NCBI GenBank assembly: GCA_017626395.1
Contig: JAGAIU010000042.1
Span: 98,177 to 162,176, forward strand
Origin: Clostridia bacterium
Lineage (GTDB): Bacteria; Bacillota; Clostridia; TANB77; CAG-465
Direction of reading: 5' to 3'
DNA length: 64,000 nt
In this document: positions 1-7,536 of the stretch, piece by piece
How positions within the stretch are numbered: the first letter of the stretch is position 1
How the letters are laid out: the number at the start of each line of letters is the position of its first letter
Position numbers and translations under genes: made by a program
Notes under the pieces: generated by a model
What the model was told of the DNA's origin: nothing
The model's database searches: none
Seen by the model: only the letters and a program-made list of their open reading frames with translations

Positions 1-5
1 AATTA

Positions 6-36
6 ATATACGCTACTAAGTAGCGTATATTTTTTT
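6..36 (+). terminator. Rho-independent terminator of a gene upstream of the window
   Basis: An 11-bp perfect stem (6-16 with 20-30) closes a 3-nt loop and runs into seven T residues. It ends a transcript that enters from the left. Confidence 0.8.
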
Positions 37-56
37 ACCTTCTAACTTTACATAAT

Positions 57-85
57 TTGACTTTTAACACATAAAATGGTATAAT
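57..85 (+). promoter_or_regulatory. Sigma-A promoter of the 143-628 gene
   Basis: TTGACT (57-62), a 17-bp spacer, and TATAAT (80-85) preceded by TGG, an extended -10. The start site would lie near 92, giving a leader of about 50 nt. Confidence 0.75.
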
Positions 86-142
86 GTCTATTGTTGAATA
101 AATATATATATTAATTTTTTAATTAAAAAAGGAGGGACGCGT

Positions 143-628
143 ATGAAATTTCCACACGTGATTAACTATTACTGGGGAGATGATGACTCTATCATCAATA
201 TGCCTACTAAATTATGCGTAATTGAAAAGGTAGGAGAAAAGGATAGATATAACAGAACTATTCTGACAATAAGATTAATTCATCATTTTGGGTACAAAGT
301 ATGGCTAGGAAGAAAAAGGATAATACAAGCTTCTATATATGAAGCTCTTGGTGCTGAAGGAAGTCCAATACATATAATGGATTTAAAGAATCAGTACATT
401 GTTCCAAGAAATATTTTCTTCAAAGATGCAGCTAAAGTTACCTTATCTTCAAAATCTATCTATCATATTAAAGAAAAAGAACTTTTAAAAGAGGTTGTAT
501 TATTAGACAACAGACCTGTAGTTATGAACTATGAACTTGAAAGTTTTGGATCTTTTACAGATGAAGGTAGAGGCATAAAAGGTTCCTTATATAGACAGAG
601 CGATAATAATGAGGTAATGGTATTTTAA
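143..628 (+). CDS. Conserved-looking protein of unknown function, 161 aa
   Basis: I do not recognise this family. The ATG follows a GGAGGG ribosome site (131-136) with good spacing, and the gene has its own strong sigma-A promoter and terminator, so it is a single-gene unit expressed in growing cells. The protein has no signal peptide or membrane segment and looks like a soluble cytoplasmic protein of mixed alpha/beta composition. It has a basic central stretch (GRKRIIQ, residues about 55-61). No catalytic motif stands out. The next gene is on the opposite strand and shares the terminator, so there is no operon partner to suggest a role. Confidence 0.7.
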   Translation: MKFPHVINYYWGDDDSIINMPTKLCVIEKVGEKDRYNRTILTIRLIHHFGYKVWLGRKRIIQASIYEALGAEGSPIHIMDLKNQYIVPRNIFFKDAAKVTLSSKSIYHIKEKELLKEVVLLDNRPVVMNYELESFGSFTDEGRGIKGSLYRQSDNNEVMVF

Positions 629-658
629 AAAGACTATGCTTAAAGCATAGTCTTTTTT
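629..658. terminator. Bidirectional terminator between convergent genes
   Basis: Stem 631-640 with 644-653, loop TAA. A T-run follows on the plus strand and an A-run precedes it, giving U residues on the minus transcript. It serves both the 143-628 gene and the minus-strand regulator ending at 664. Confidence 0.8.
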
Positions 659-663
659 CTTAT

Positions 664-1335
664 CTAAATATAAAATTTATCATTGATTGGACATACAATA
701 TTTTTATCTAAATAAACTTCTTTAGATTTTCTATCTAAAGAAATTATCTTATCTTTATTCATAATAAAAGAGCGATGACACCTAGCAAAATTGCTAGGTA
801 AAGTATCTTGCATTTTATCTAAAGTTTTTGTACAAGTTATATCTCCTTTTGTAGTAGTTATAACTGTTCTATTAACACTTTTTTCCATATAAATAATTTC
901 ACTTGCTTTTATTGTTTGCCACTTGGTTATATTAATAAACATATTGTTTTGTGAAATTTCATCTTTAATTCTAGTAACTAAATCATGAATTGTAGTTGCT
1001 TTTAATGGTCTTAATAAATAATCAAAAATCTTGGTAGAAAGAGCAGAACATAAATATCCATAATTGTTAGATAAAAAAACAAGATAAAACTCTTTATTTG
1101 TTTTTCTTAATCTTTTAGCAAATTCTACACTATTAAAATTTTCATCTTTAAATTCGGTATCTAAAATTAAAAAATCTATCTCTCTATTTTTTACTAGTTT
1201 TTCAATTTTTTCTAAATCACTAGTTACAAAATTAATTCTTGCATTAACTTTTTGCTTTAAAAATTCATTGGTTAATATCTTTTGTAAAGATAAAGCATAT
1301 TCTAAATTGTCATTGCATAAAGCTATACTTAACAT
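664..1335 (-). CDS. LytTR-family response regulator (AgrA/LytR type), 223 aa
   Basis: This is a two-domain transcription regulator. The N-terminal part is a CheY-like receiver with the phospho-acceptor aspartate in FLILDTEF; the C-terminal part, from about residue 130, is a LytTR DNA-binding domain (IIYMEKSVNRT, then LPSNFARCHRSFIMN). The ATG at 1335 lies 5 nt after GGAGG; an in-frame TTG 12 nt upstream overlaps that site and is rejected. Two receiver positions are unusual: the usual acidic pair is Asn-Asp (ALCNDN), and the conserved Lys near the end of the receiver is Arg (YLLRPL). No histidine kinase or peptide pheromone gene is nearby, so it is an orphan regulator. LytTR proteins commonly control quorum sensing, virulence or surface genes; the targets here are unknown. 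Confidence 0.85.
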   Translation of the reverse strand: MLSIALCNDNLEYALSLQKILTNEFLKQKVNARINFVTSDLEKIEKLVKNREIDFLILDTEFKDENFNSVEFAKRLRKTNKEFYLVFLSNNYGYLCSALSTKIFDYLLRPLKATTIHDLVTRIKDEISQNNMFINITKWQTIKASEIIYMEKSVNRTVITTTKGDITCTKTLDKMQDTLPSNFARCHRSFIMNKDKIISLDRKSKEVYLDKNIVCPINDKFYI

Positions 1336-1360
1336 TTTGTCCTCCAAACATATAGGTAGT

Positions 1361-1389
1361 ATGATACTAAAATTCTAACAATTTGTCAA
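1361..1389 (-). promoter_or_regulatory. Sigma-A promoter of the LytTR regulator
   Basis: On the minus strand, TTGACA (1389-1384), a 17-bp spacer and TATCAT (1366-1361). It sits about 30 bp upstream of the ATG. Confidence 0.6.
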
Positions 1390-1487
1390 TATTTAAAGGA
1401 AAAATAACCACTAAAATAACATAAAAAGTGAAATGAGTTATGAATAAAATATAAATATAAAAATATAATTTAGAAGGAGTGATAATT

Positions 1488-1811
1488 TTGGATAGAAAAG
1501 AAGGAAAGAAATTTCTAAAAAAAATAAATTTTAAAAATAAAATATCTGCTGCAAAAGAAAAGTTTTTAGAAAAATTAAATGTTCCAGATGAATTAGCACA
1601 CAATTTAACAAAGATAACAATGATAGAAAATAAAGAGATCTTAATTGAAGGATATAACAACATTGTAGATTATTATGATAATTATATAAAAATTCAATCT
1701 AAAAATATTTATATAGTTTTAGATGGGAGTAATTTAAATATAAACGAAATTAACGATTCAGAACTTTTAATATCTGGAAATATAAGCAATATTGGATATT
1801 TAAATAGATAG
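1488..1811 (+). CDS. yqfC: Sporulation protein YqfC, 107 aa
   Basis: YqfC is a small conserved protein found in endospore formers, encoded next to yqfD; in Bacillus both are made in the mother cell. The protein is short and basic at the N-terminus, followed by a beta-rich segment (ITMIENKEILIEGYNNIVDYY) typical of the family. The start is taken as TTG 1488, 8 nt after GGAG (1476-1479). A GTG at 1479 overlaps that ribosome site and is unlikely. It is followed after 9 nt by yqfD, which supports both calls. No convincing SigE promoter was found upstream. Confidence 0.8.
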   Translation: MDRKEGKKFLKKINFKNKISAAKEKFLEKLNVPDELAHNLTKITMIENKEILIEGYNNIVDYYDNYIKIQSKNIYIVLDGSNLNINEINDSELLISGNISNIGYLNR

Positions 1812-1820
1812 GAGAAGTAT

Positions 1821-3005
1821 ATGGAACTAGAAGAAGGAATAAAAAGAATAAATGGTACAATAGAAGTACAGATTGAAGGATTTTTCACAGAACGATTTAT
1901 TAATTTATGCAAAATAAATAATATAAAAATTTGGAATATAAAAAATATATTAAATGGGATGGTTAGGTTTAATATAGCTATAAAAGATTTTAAATCTTTA
2001 AAGAAAATAGCTAAAAAAACTAAATGTAAGGTTAAAATAATTTCTAAAAAAGGTATGTATTTTAAGTGGTTTAAACTTAGAAAAAGAAAATTAGCATTAA
2101 TTCTTTTATTGGGATTTTTAGTAATAAGTGTACTGTCTACTAAGTTTGTATGGAAAATAGATATAGTAGGAAATACATATATAGCAACAGAAGATATATA
2201 CAATGCTTTAGAAGAAGCGGGATTATATGTTGGAAGAAATAAGTTTAATTTGAAAACTAAGAAAATTATTAATTCTTTAAGAGTAACTATTTCAGATATA
2301 GCATGGGTTGGAATAGATATAGACGGTACTCATGCTGTTGTAAATATAGTTGAGAAGACAAAACTTCCAGAAGAATCGATAAGAAATACTGCTATTGGAG
2401 ATATAGTTTCAAATAAAAGTGGAATTATACAAAAGATAGTTGCAGAAAATGGTACACCAATTTTATCTGTTGGGGATTATGTGGAAGAGGGAAGAATATT
2501 AATTGAAGGAAAAGTGTATAGTGAATTTCTTGAAACAAAAGATGTACCAGCACAAGGAGAAGTATATCTGAAAACAAACTACGAATTTAAAAAAGATTAT
2601 GAATATAACATACAGGAAAAAGAATATACAGATAAGGTAAAATATAGTATAGGTGTGGGCATAAATGATAAAGAAAATTATATAAATTATTTGGATAAAT
2701 CACTAAAGTATGATATAATAAAAAGTAGTAGCGACATAAATCTGTTTGGAAATAATATATCTTTTTCATTTTATACGTTTAAGATATATAATTTAAAAGA
2801 TAGAGTTTGCTCTAAAGATGAGATAATTTCTACTGCAAATGTTGAGGCAGAGGAGTATTTCAATTCTGAAATATTACCGAGCCTTAAAGAAGCTAAAGTC
2901 ATAAATAAAGAGTTATTTATAGATAGTGAAGACGATAAAAAAGTAACTATAAGAATTGTATTTGATGTAGTAGAAAAAGTTGGATACTTTAAAGAAAGGA
3001 ACTAA
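1821..3005 (+). CDS. yqfD: Sporulation protein YqfD, 394 aa
   Basis: YqfD is a membrane protein of the sporulation programme, needed for efficient spore formation in several Firmicutes. The predicted protein has a cytoplasmic N-terminal domain of about 85 residues, one membrane segment at about 91-110 (LALILLLGFLVISVLS), and a long extracytoplasmic part that begins with a FtsQ/POTRA-like fold (IVGNTYIATEDIYNALEEAG). Length matches the family. The start ATG follows GGAG by a normal distance. It lies between yqfC and ybeY, the order usual in Clostridia and Bacilli, where a phoH gene often follows; phoH is missing here. Confidence 0.85.
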   Translation: MELEEGIKRINGTIEVQIEGFFTERFINLCKINNIKIWNIKNILNGMVRFNIAIKDFKSLKKIAKKTKCKVKIISKKGMYFKWFKLRKRKLALILLLGFLVISVLSTKFVWKIDIVGNTYIATEDIYNALEEAGLYVGRNKFNLKTKKIINSLRVTISDIAWVGIDIDGTHAVVNIVEKTKLPEESIRNTAIGDIVSNKSGIIQKIVAENGTPILSVGDYVEEGRILIEGKVYSEFLETKDVPAQGEVYLKTNYEFKKDYEYNIQEKEYTDKVKYSIGVGINDKENYINYLDKSLKYDIIKSSSDINLFGNNISFSFYTFKIYNLKDRVCSKDEIISTANVEAEEYFNSEILPSLKEAKVINKELFIDSEDDKKVTIRIVFDVVEKVGYFKERN

Positions 3006-3006
3006 T

Positions 3007-3522
3007 ATGAGTAAAATTAATATAGATTTAGATGATAATCTAGTAGAGTACATTAAAGAGAAATGTGATAGAAATATTGAATCAGATGTAGAAACAATTA
3101 TTAAAACAGCACTTGAAGAAAAAAATATAGATGTAGAAAATGTATCTATATCAATAAGTGCTGTAGATAAAGAAACTATTCATAAAATAAATAAAGAATA
3201 TAGAAATGTTGATAGACCAACAGATGTACTATCTTTCCCTATATTTGAAAGAGAAGAAATTAATAGTATGGCAACATTGGATAATAACAAAAAAGTTAAA
3301 GAAATGGAACTTGGAGATATAATAATCTGTATAGATGTTTTACAAGAACATGCAGTAGAATATCAAACAGGAATATTAAGAGAGATGCTTTATATGATAA
3401 CTCATGGAGTATGTCATCTACTTGGATATGATCATGAGATAGAAGAAGAAAAAAGAGAAATGAGAGCATTAGAAGAAAAAATATTAAATAAAATAGGAGT
3501 TGGAGAGGTAAATGGAAAATAA
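3007..3522 (+). CDS. ybeY: Endoribonuclease YbeY, 16S rRNA maturation, 171 aa
   Basis: YbeY is a zinc-dependent single-strand endoribonuclease that takes part in 16S rRNA 3'-end processing and ribosome quality control. The zinc motif HxxxHxxxxxH is complete: H133, H137 and H143 in THGVCHLLGYDH. The upstream half carries the family signature NKEYRNVDRPTDVLSFP. The start ATG 3007 is preceded by AAAGGA and begins 2 nt after the yqfD stop; an in-frame upstream start inside yqfD is rejected. The stop overlaps the start of the next gene by 11 nt, so the two are translationally coupled. Confidence 0.9.
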   Translation: MSKINIDLDDNLVEYIKEKCDRNIESDVETIIKTALEEKNIDVENVSISISAVDKETIHKINKEYRNVDRPTDVLSFPIFEREEINSMATLDNNKKVKEMELGDIIICIDVLQEHAVEYQTGILREMLYMITHGVCHLLGYDHEIEEEKREMRALEEKILNKIGVGEVNGK

Positions 3523-4294
3523 CCAACAAAACAAAGAAGAAAATTTAGAAAAATTAAAAGATGTAAAAAACAAGAACTTTTTTAAAGCCTTAAGCCATTC
3601 GGTAGATGGGGTTATAAGAGCTTTTAAAACAGAAAGAAATTTAAGAATTGACTATTTGATTGCAATATGTGTACTACTTGCAAGTATAGTACTTGGATTT
3701 GATAGAACAGAATTTGTGTGTTTATGTTTAACAATTGGATTTGTTATTTTCTCAGAAATGATGAATTCTGTTGCAGAATATATAGTAGATTTAGTAACAG
3801 ATAAGTATGATGATAGAGCTAAAGCTGCAAAAGATATTGCGGCCGGTGGTGTTTTAATATCTTCAACAATATCTGTAATAGTTGCATATTTCTTGTTTGC
3901 GGACAAGCTAACAAATGCAACTACAGCCATAATTTCTTCTATATTTGCTTCAAAATCACATATACTATTTACAATAATATTTATGATAGCTATACTTGTA
4001 GTTATATTAAAAGGACTTTTAGGTAAAGGTGAAAACTATATTCATTCTGGCCCAAGCCTTAACATTGCTTTAGCATTTGGTCTTAGTACATATGCATGTA
4101 TAATAACTGAAAGCTATATAGTAGCTGCGATTTGTGGGCTATTAAGTTTTATGATATTTGGTATGAAAGTTAGAAATACAAAAGCTAAAACAATTAATAT
4201 GATCTACAGTGCTTTACTTGGAATAATACTTGTATTAATTGTATATCAATTAGTTTTAATTGGACCTAACATAGTAGAATTAATAAAATTTTAG
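3512..4294 (+). CDS. dgkA: Undecaprenol/diacylglycerol kinase with an extra C-terminal membrane domain, 260 aa
   Basis: Residues 22-135 are a DgkA-type integral membrane kinase: the family signature ExxNxxxEYIVDL (82-94) and the acidic/Lys segment around DDRAKAAKDIAAG (100-112) are both present. Gram-positive members phosphorylate undecaprenol for wall synthesis. The protein is twice the usual length of about 120-130 residues. Residues 145-260 add about four membrane segments. Some DgkA proteins are fused to a PAP2 phosphatase with a PSGHS motif; here the matching place reads IHSGPSLNIA, without that His, so the fused part would be catalytically inactive as a PAP2 enzyme. The start overlaps ybeY, and cdd follows after 9 nt. 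Confidence 0.85.
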   Translation: MENNQQNKEENLEKLKDVKNKNFFKALSHSVDGVIRAFKTERNLRIDYLIAICVLLASIVLGFDRTEFVCLCLTIGFVIFSEMMNSVAEYIVDLVTDKYDDRAKAAKDIAAGGVLISSTISVIVAYFLFADKLTNATTAIISSIFASKSHILFTIIFMIAILVVILKGLLGKGENYIHSGPSLNIALAFGLSTYACIITESYIVAAICGLLSFMIFGMKVRNTKAKTINMIYSALLGIILVLIVYQLVLIGPNIVELIKF

Positions 4295-4303
4295 GAGGTA
4301 TAT

Positions 4304-4711
4304 ATGACACAAGAAGATTTAATTAATATAGCAAAGAATGCTTGTAAAAATGCATATGCTCCAGCAACTGGTTATATGGTTGGTGCAGCACTTCTTGCTA
4401 AAAGTGGGACAGTGTATATAGGAGTGAATGTAGAAGATGAAAAAATACCAAATCTTTCTGTATGTGCTGAAAGAAATGCAATACAAAATGCAATTTCTCA
4501 TGGCGACACAGAGTTTACTGCTATTGCTATAGTTGGAAAAAGAAAAGAAAATGACTGGTTTGATGATACTTTAACTCCATGTGGAATTTGCCTACAATAT
4601 ATTATAGATATGTGCAAAAATATAGATATAATAACATATATTGGTGGTATAGCTACAGCAAGAAAAGTAGAACAGTTCTTAAATGTTCCTTTTGATTTGG
4701 ATGAAAAATAG
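4304..4711 (+). CDS. cdd: Cytidine deaminase, 135 aa
   Basis: It converts cytidine and deoxycytidine to uridine forms in pyrimidine salvage. The zinc and catalytic motifs are present: CAE in SVCAERNAI and PCGIC in TLTPCGICLQ. The length suits the small tetrameric form, which uses three cysteines for zinc. The ATG follows TAGGAGGTATAT. It is the last gene of the ybeY-dgkA-cdd group, an order common in Firmicutes next to era. Confidence 0.9.
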   Translation: MTQEDLINIAKNACKNAYAPATGYMVGAALLAKSGTVYIGVNVEDEKIPNLSVCAERNAIQNAISHGDTEFTAIAIVGKRKENDWFDDTLTPCGICLQYIIDMCKNIDIITYIGGIATARKVEQFLNVPFDLDEK

Positions 4712-4739
4712 ATATAAAAAATAATAAAGAGCATATAAT
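4710..4739 (+). promoter_or_regulatory. Possible SigE-like promoter of the RsiV-like gene
   Basis: The -10-like octamer CATATAAT (4732-4739) matches CATACANT at 7 of 8 positions. 15 bp upstream lies a weak -35 with core ATAT (4712-4715). A transcript would begin near 4745, at the AGGTGA ribosome site. This is a consensus match by eye only. Confidence 0.35.
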
Positions 4740-4788
4740 GTTTTAGGTGATGTTATGAACCATAAACAGTTACTTGCTCTTTTTTTGT
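4726..4788 (+). terminator. Terminator-like hairpin that encloses the next start codon
   Basis: Left arm 4726-4733 (AAAGAGCA) pairs with 4775-4782 (TGCTCTTT), followed by a T-run. A second short stem lies inside (4739-4743 with 4764-4768). The loop holds the ribosome site and ATG 4755. It would terminate cdd transcripts and hide the next ribosome site on any read-through. Confidence 0.5.
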
Positions 4789-5441
4789 GCCTAGTAATAA
4801 TAGCTTCTTCAAGAATAATTAGTATAAAAAATGAAGTAATTACAGTTAAAGATGTATCTAGTAATTTAGATAAATTTAAAATAGAAAATATAAAAGAAAA
4901 GGATGAAAAAAAGAGTATAAATATATTTTATCCTGTAACAGAATATCAGAGTGTAAACGATGAAATATTAAAAAAAATAGAGGTATATAAAAATAAGTTT
5001 GAAAGCTCACCTTATGTATCGGATGTAAAAAAGTTAGAAATATCTTTTTCTACATATGAATATATGGATTATATTAGTTTTAAATTTAATGTAATTAGTA
5101 ATACTGGAATAACTCATGATTTAAATGAAGTTTTTACTGTAGTATATAAAAATGATGAAATAATAGATATAGAAAATTTAATGTCTAAAGATAACAATGT
5201 ATTAAATATTTTATATAATGAATGTTATGAAAAGCTTAAGAATAATGAATTAATAAATAAATATTCTAATGAAGAATGGCTGGCAAAAGGACTAGAAAAA
5301 AAAGAGGAAAATTATAAAAATTTTGTATTAACACCTAATAGTTTTGTAGTGATTTTTAACGAATACACTGTTGCTCCATACGTTGCAGGAACGTTTGAGG
5401 TAGAAATAGAATATGACAAATTAGCAACAATTGTTGATTAA
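4755..5441 (+). CDS. Membrane-anchored DUF3298 (RsiV C-terminal type) protein, 228 aa
   Basis: Residues 5-21 form an N-terminal membrane anchor or signal segment. The rest is extracytoplasmic and matches the RsiV-like DUF3298 fold in its last third: a region with NVLNILYNECYEKLK, then FVLTPNSFVVIFNEYTVAPYVAG, then EVEIEY near the end. In Bacillus, RsiV senses lysozyme through this fold and holds SigV; PdaC carries a similar domain before a deacetylase. Here there is no cytoplasmic anti-sigma part and no sigma gene beside it, so a SigV-type role is not supported; a wall- or lysozyme-sensing role is only inferred. The ATG has an AGGTGA site and sits inside a hairpin (see the preceding entry). 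Confidence 0.7.
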   Translation: MNHKQLLALFLCLVIIASSRIISIKNEVITVKDVSSNLDKFKIENIKEKDEKKSINIFYPVTEYQSVNDEILKKIEVYKNKFESSPYVSDVKKLEISFSTYEYMDYISFKFNVISNTGITHDLNEVFTVVYKNDEIIDIENLMSKDNNVLNILYNECYEKLKNNELINKYSNEEWLAKGLEKKEENYKNFVLTPNSFVVIFNEYTVAPYVAGTFEVEIEYDKLATIVD

Positions 5442-5462
5442 TTTACTTCTTTATGCTATATT
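5434..5462 (+). promoter_or_regulatory. Sigma-A-like promoter of the 5483 gene
   Basis: TTGATT (5434-5439), a 17-bp spacer and TATATT (5457-5462). It overlaps the end of the preceding gene. Confidence 0.45.
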
Positions 5463-5482
5463 TGAAGCAAGGAGGGGATTTT

Positions 5483-5929
5483 ATGAATTCTTTATATAGT
5501 GCTAATAACAAAATATTAAACAGTGTTTCTAGTAGCTCAAACGATGCTATGTGGGCAGCTGTTGGAATGATTTTTATTGTTCTTTTAGCAATAGGTGGAG
5601 GAATTGCATTATATTGCACTTTCTTAAGCAAGAAAAATGATGGAAAATTTAAAGGTTTTGTAGCATGGTTATATGATGTATTAAGCTTCAAAAAAATGTT
5701 AGTAGAAATGTTATTAAAAGTAACATATTTAATTGCTGCTATATATATAACATTAAATTCTATATTTACATTATTCTCTAATCCAATAGTTGCAATAATA
5801 CTATTATTAGTAGGGAACTTATTATTAAGACTTGTATATGAATTCGCTTTAATTTCTATATTAACTTGTAGAAATACAACAGAAATTAATTCAAATCTTA
5901 AAAAAATCGTTTCTAAAGAAGAAGAGTAA
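5483..5929 (+). CDS. Small membrane protein of unknown function, 148 aa
   Basis: I do not recognise a named family. The chosen ATG 5483 lies after AAGGAGGGG; an in-frame upstream start would include 10 residues without a ribosome site. The protein has a short polar N-terminus, a glycine-rich hydrophobic segment (residues about 24-46), a basic amphipathic stretch, and two further hydrophobic segments (about 73-93 and 97-120), then a charged tail. This layout resembles small integral membrane proteins of the DUF4282 type, but the match is weak. It is followed by its own terminator. Confidence 0.6.
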   Translation: MNSLYSANNKILNSVSSSSNDAMWAAVGMIFIVLLAIGGGIALYCTFLSKKNDGKFKGFVAWLYDVLSFKKMLVEMLLKVTYLIAAIYITLNSIFTLFSNPIVAIILLLVGNLLLRLVYEFALISILTCRNTTEINSNLKKIVSKEEE

Positions 5930-5967
5930 AATCAGATTAATATAATCTAGTTTTATGAAAAAACCTT

Positions 5968-5996
5968 AACTGCTATATTTAATATAGCAGTTTTTT
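5968..5996 (+). terminator. Rho-independent terminator
   Basis: Stem AACTGCTATA (from 5968) pairs with its complement ending at 5992, followed by T residues. Confidence 0.8.
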
Positions 5997-6009
5997 ATAT
6001 CTAAAATTA

Positions 6010-6038
6010 GAATATTTAGCAGTATAAAATAATACTAT
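6010..6038 (+). promoter_or_regulatory. Possible SigE-like promoter of the carboxypeptidase gene
   Basis: GAATATT (6010-6016) fits the SigE -35 consensus fully. After 14 bp, AATACTAT (6031-6038) fits the -10 at 6 of 8 positions. The start would fall near 6044, at the front of the GAGGTGA ribosome site, so the leader would be extremely short. That lowers confidence. Confidence 0.35.
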
Positions 6039-6054
6039 ATATTGAGGTGATTTT

Positions 6055-7269
6055 TTGACTAAATTATCTAAAATATTAGTATCATTTTTTATAATTAATA
6101 TAATAAGTATAAACTACTTATATTCTGTAAGTTATATATATGAAGTGAAAAAACAAGAGCCAATTGAAAGTAGTGTTTCAACAGTTGCAACACCAACTTT
6201 TGAATTTGAATCACAGTGTCAAGTTCTTATGGAACCAACTACTGGTGAAATACTTTATGCAAATAATGAGGATGAGCATATGCTACCTGCATCGGTTACT
6301 AAAGTAATGACAATGCTTCTTATAATGGAGCAAATTGATTCAGGTGCATTATCTTATACAGATATGGTAACATGTAGTAAAAAAGCATCTGAAATGGGTG
6401 GTTCTCAAATTTGGTTTAAAGAAGGTGAACAAATAACGGTAGATGATGCACTAAAAGCTATATGTGTGGTTAGTGCAAACGACGTTACTGTAGCTATGGC
6501 AGAGCTAATAGGCGGAAGCGAAGAAAATTTTGTCGCAATGATGAATGAAAAGGCTAAAGAACTTGGGATGGAGAATACTCACTTCGTGAATTCACACGGC
6601 ATAGATGAAGAAGGACATTATACTAGTGCTAAAGATATAGCAATTATGGCACGTGAGCTAATAAACAAACATCCTAATATATTAAATTATACTTCAATAT
6701 GGATGGACACTTTAAGAAACGGAGAGTTTGGATTAAGTAGTACAAACAAATTAATTAGATTTTATGATGGTGCAACAGGACTTAAAACGGGATATACATC
6801 AAATGCTTTATATAATTTAGTTGCCACAGCTACAAGAGGAGATACTACTTTTATTAGTGTAGTACTCAAAGCTCCAACATCAGATATAAGGACAGCTGAA
6901 ACAAAAACACTACTAGATTATGGATTTTCAACTTACGAGGTAAAAAAAATATGCTCATCAAATACTATTTTAGATGAAATAGATGTAAATAAAAACATTT
7001 CTCAAAAACTTGAAACAAGAATAGAGAATGATATATATAAATTGATGAACAAAGGACAAAAAACAGATACAGAACAAGTTATCACATATAATGAGGACTT
7101 AAGTGCAGGCATAGAAATTAATCAGGTGGTAGGAAAATTAGAAGTTTATGATAAAACTACCAGTGAAAAAATAGGGGAAAGTAATATAGTATCAAACATG
7201 GAATTACCCAAATCAAATTTAAAAGAATACCTTGGATTTATTATAAATAAATTTTTTCTTATAATTTAA
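6055..7269 (+). CDS. D-alanyl-D-alanine carboxypeptidase (PBP5/DacF type), 404 aa
   Basis: A serine DD-peptidase that trims the pentapeptide of peptidoglycan. All three active-site motifs are visible: SVTK (SxxK, residues about 81-84), SAN (about 141-143) and KTG (about 244-246). An N-terminal signal segment of about 25 residues precedes the catalytic domain, and the C-terminus ends in a hydrophobic amphipathic stretch that would hold the enzyme at the membrane. The start is TTG 6055 after GAGGTGA; no ATG fits the ribosome site. Bacillus DacF and DacB, close relatives, act on spore cortex; the possible SigE-like promoter upstream agrees with a sporulation role but does not prove it. Confidence 0.85.
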   Translation: MTKLSKILVSFFIINIISINYLYSVSYIYEVKKQEPIESSVSTVATPTFEFESQCQVLMEPTTGEILYANNEDEHMLPASVTKVMTMLLIMEQIDSGALSYTDMVTCSKKASEMGGSQIWFKEGEQITVDDALKAICVVSANDVTVAMAELIGGSEENFVAMMNEKAKELGMENTHFVNSHGIDEEGHYTSAKDIAIMARELINKHPNILNYTSIWMDTLRNGEFGLSSTNKLIRFYDGATGLKTGYTSNALYNLVATATRGDTTFISVVLKAPTSDIRTAETKTLLDYGFSTYEVKKICSSNTILDEIDVNKNISQKLETRIENDIYKLMNKGQKTDTEQVITYNEDLSAGIEINQVVGKLEVYDKTTSEKIGESNIVSNMELPKSNLKEYLGFIINKFFLII

Positions 7270-7270
7270 A

Positions 7271-7309
7271 AAGCTAATTTACATTTTGTAAATTGGCTTT
7301 AATTTTTTT
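7271..7309 (+). terminator. Rho-independent terminator of the carboxypeptidase gene
   Basis: A 12-bp stem (7271-7282 with 7288-7299, one G-U pair) is followed by TAATTTTTTT. Confidence 0.8.
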
Positions 7310-7381
7310 ATTATATATTTTAATTTTTTTAACTTAATTTTTTCTACATTTCTTTACATTTTTTTAGATTTAATGATACAA

Positions 7382-7403
7382 ACTAATTACATACTAATTA
7401 CAT
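7382..7403 (+). repeat. Perfect tandem 11-bp repeat upstream of the Tad-like operon promoter
   Basis: ACTAATTACAT occurs twice head to tail (7382-7392, 7393-7403), 46 bp upstream of the -35 box. It lies in otherwise featureless AT-rich DNA and could be a regulator site. Confidence 0.5.
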
Positions 7404-7448
7404 TTTTATTTCAATTCAAAATACGACCTTTATTTTAAATTGTCGCGG

Positions 7449-7477
7449 TTGATTTTTTCGCTTTTTAGAGATACAAT
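7449..7477 (+). promoter_or_regulatory. Sigma-A promoter of the Tad-like operon
   Basis: TTGATT (7449-7454), a 17-bp spacer and TACAAT (7472-7477). The leader before the first gene is about 53 nt. It is the only clear promoter seen before the 16-kb operon. Confidence 0.65.
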
Positions 7478-7536
7478 ACTAACAGGAAACTAACCGAAAA
7501 ATAAGGATTTTAATAGTTTATGGAGGTTGATAACAA

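Noticed and set aside
1420..1427. SigE-like -10 (CATAAAAA) upstream of yqfC
   Set aside because: No matching -35 at 14-15 bp, and the distance to the ribosome site is unlike the other candidates.
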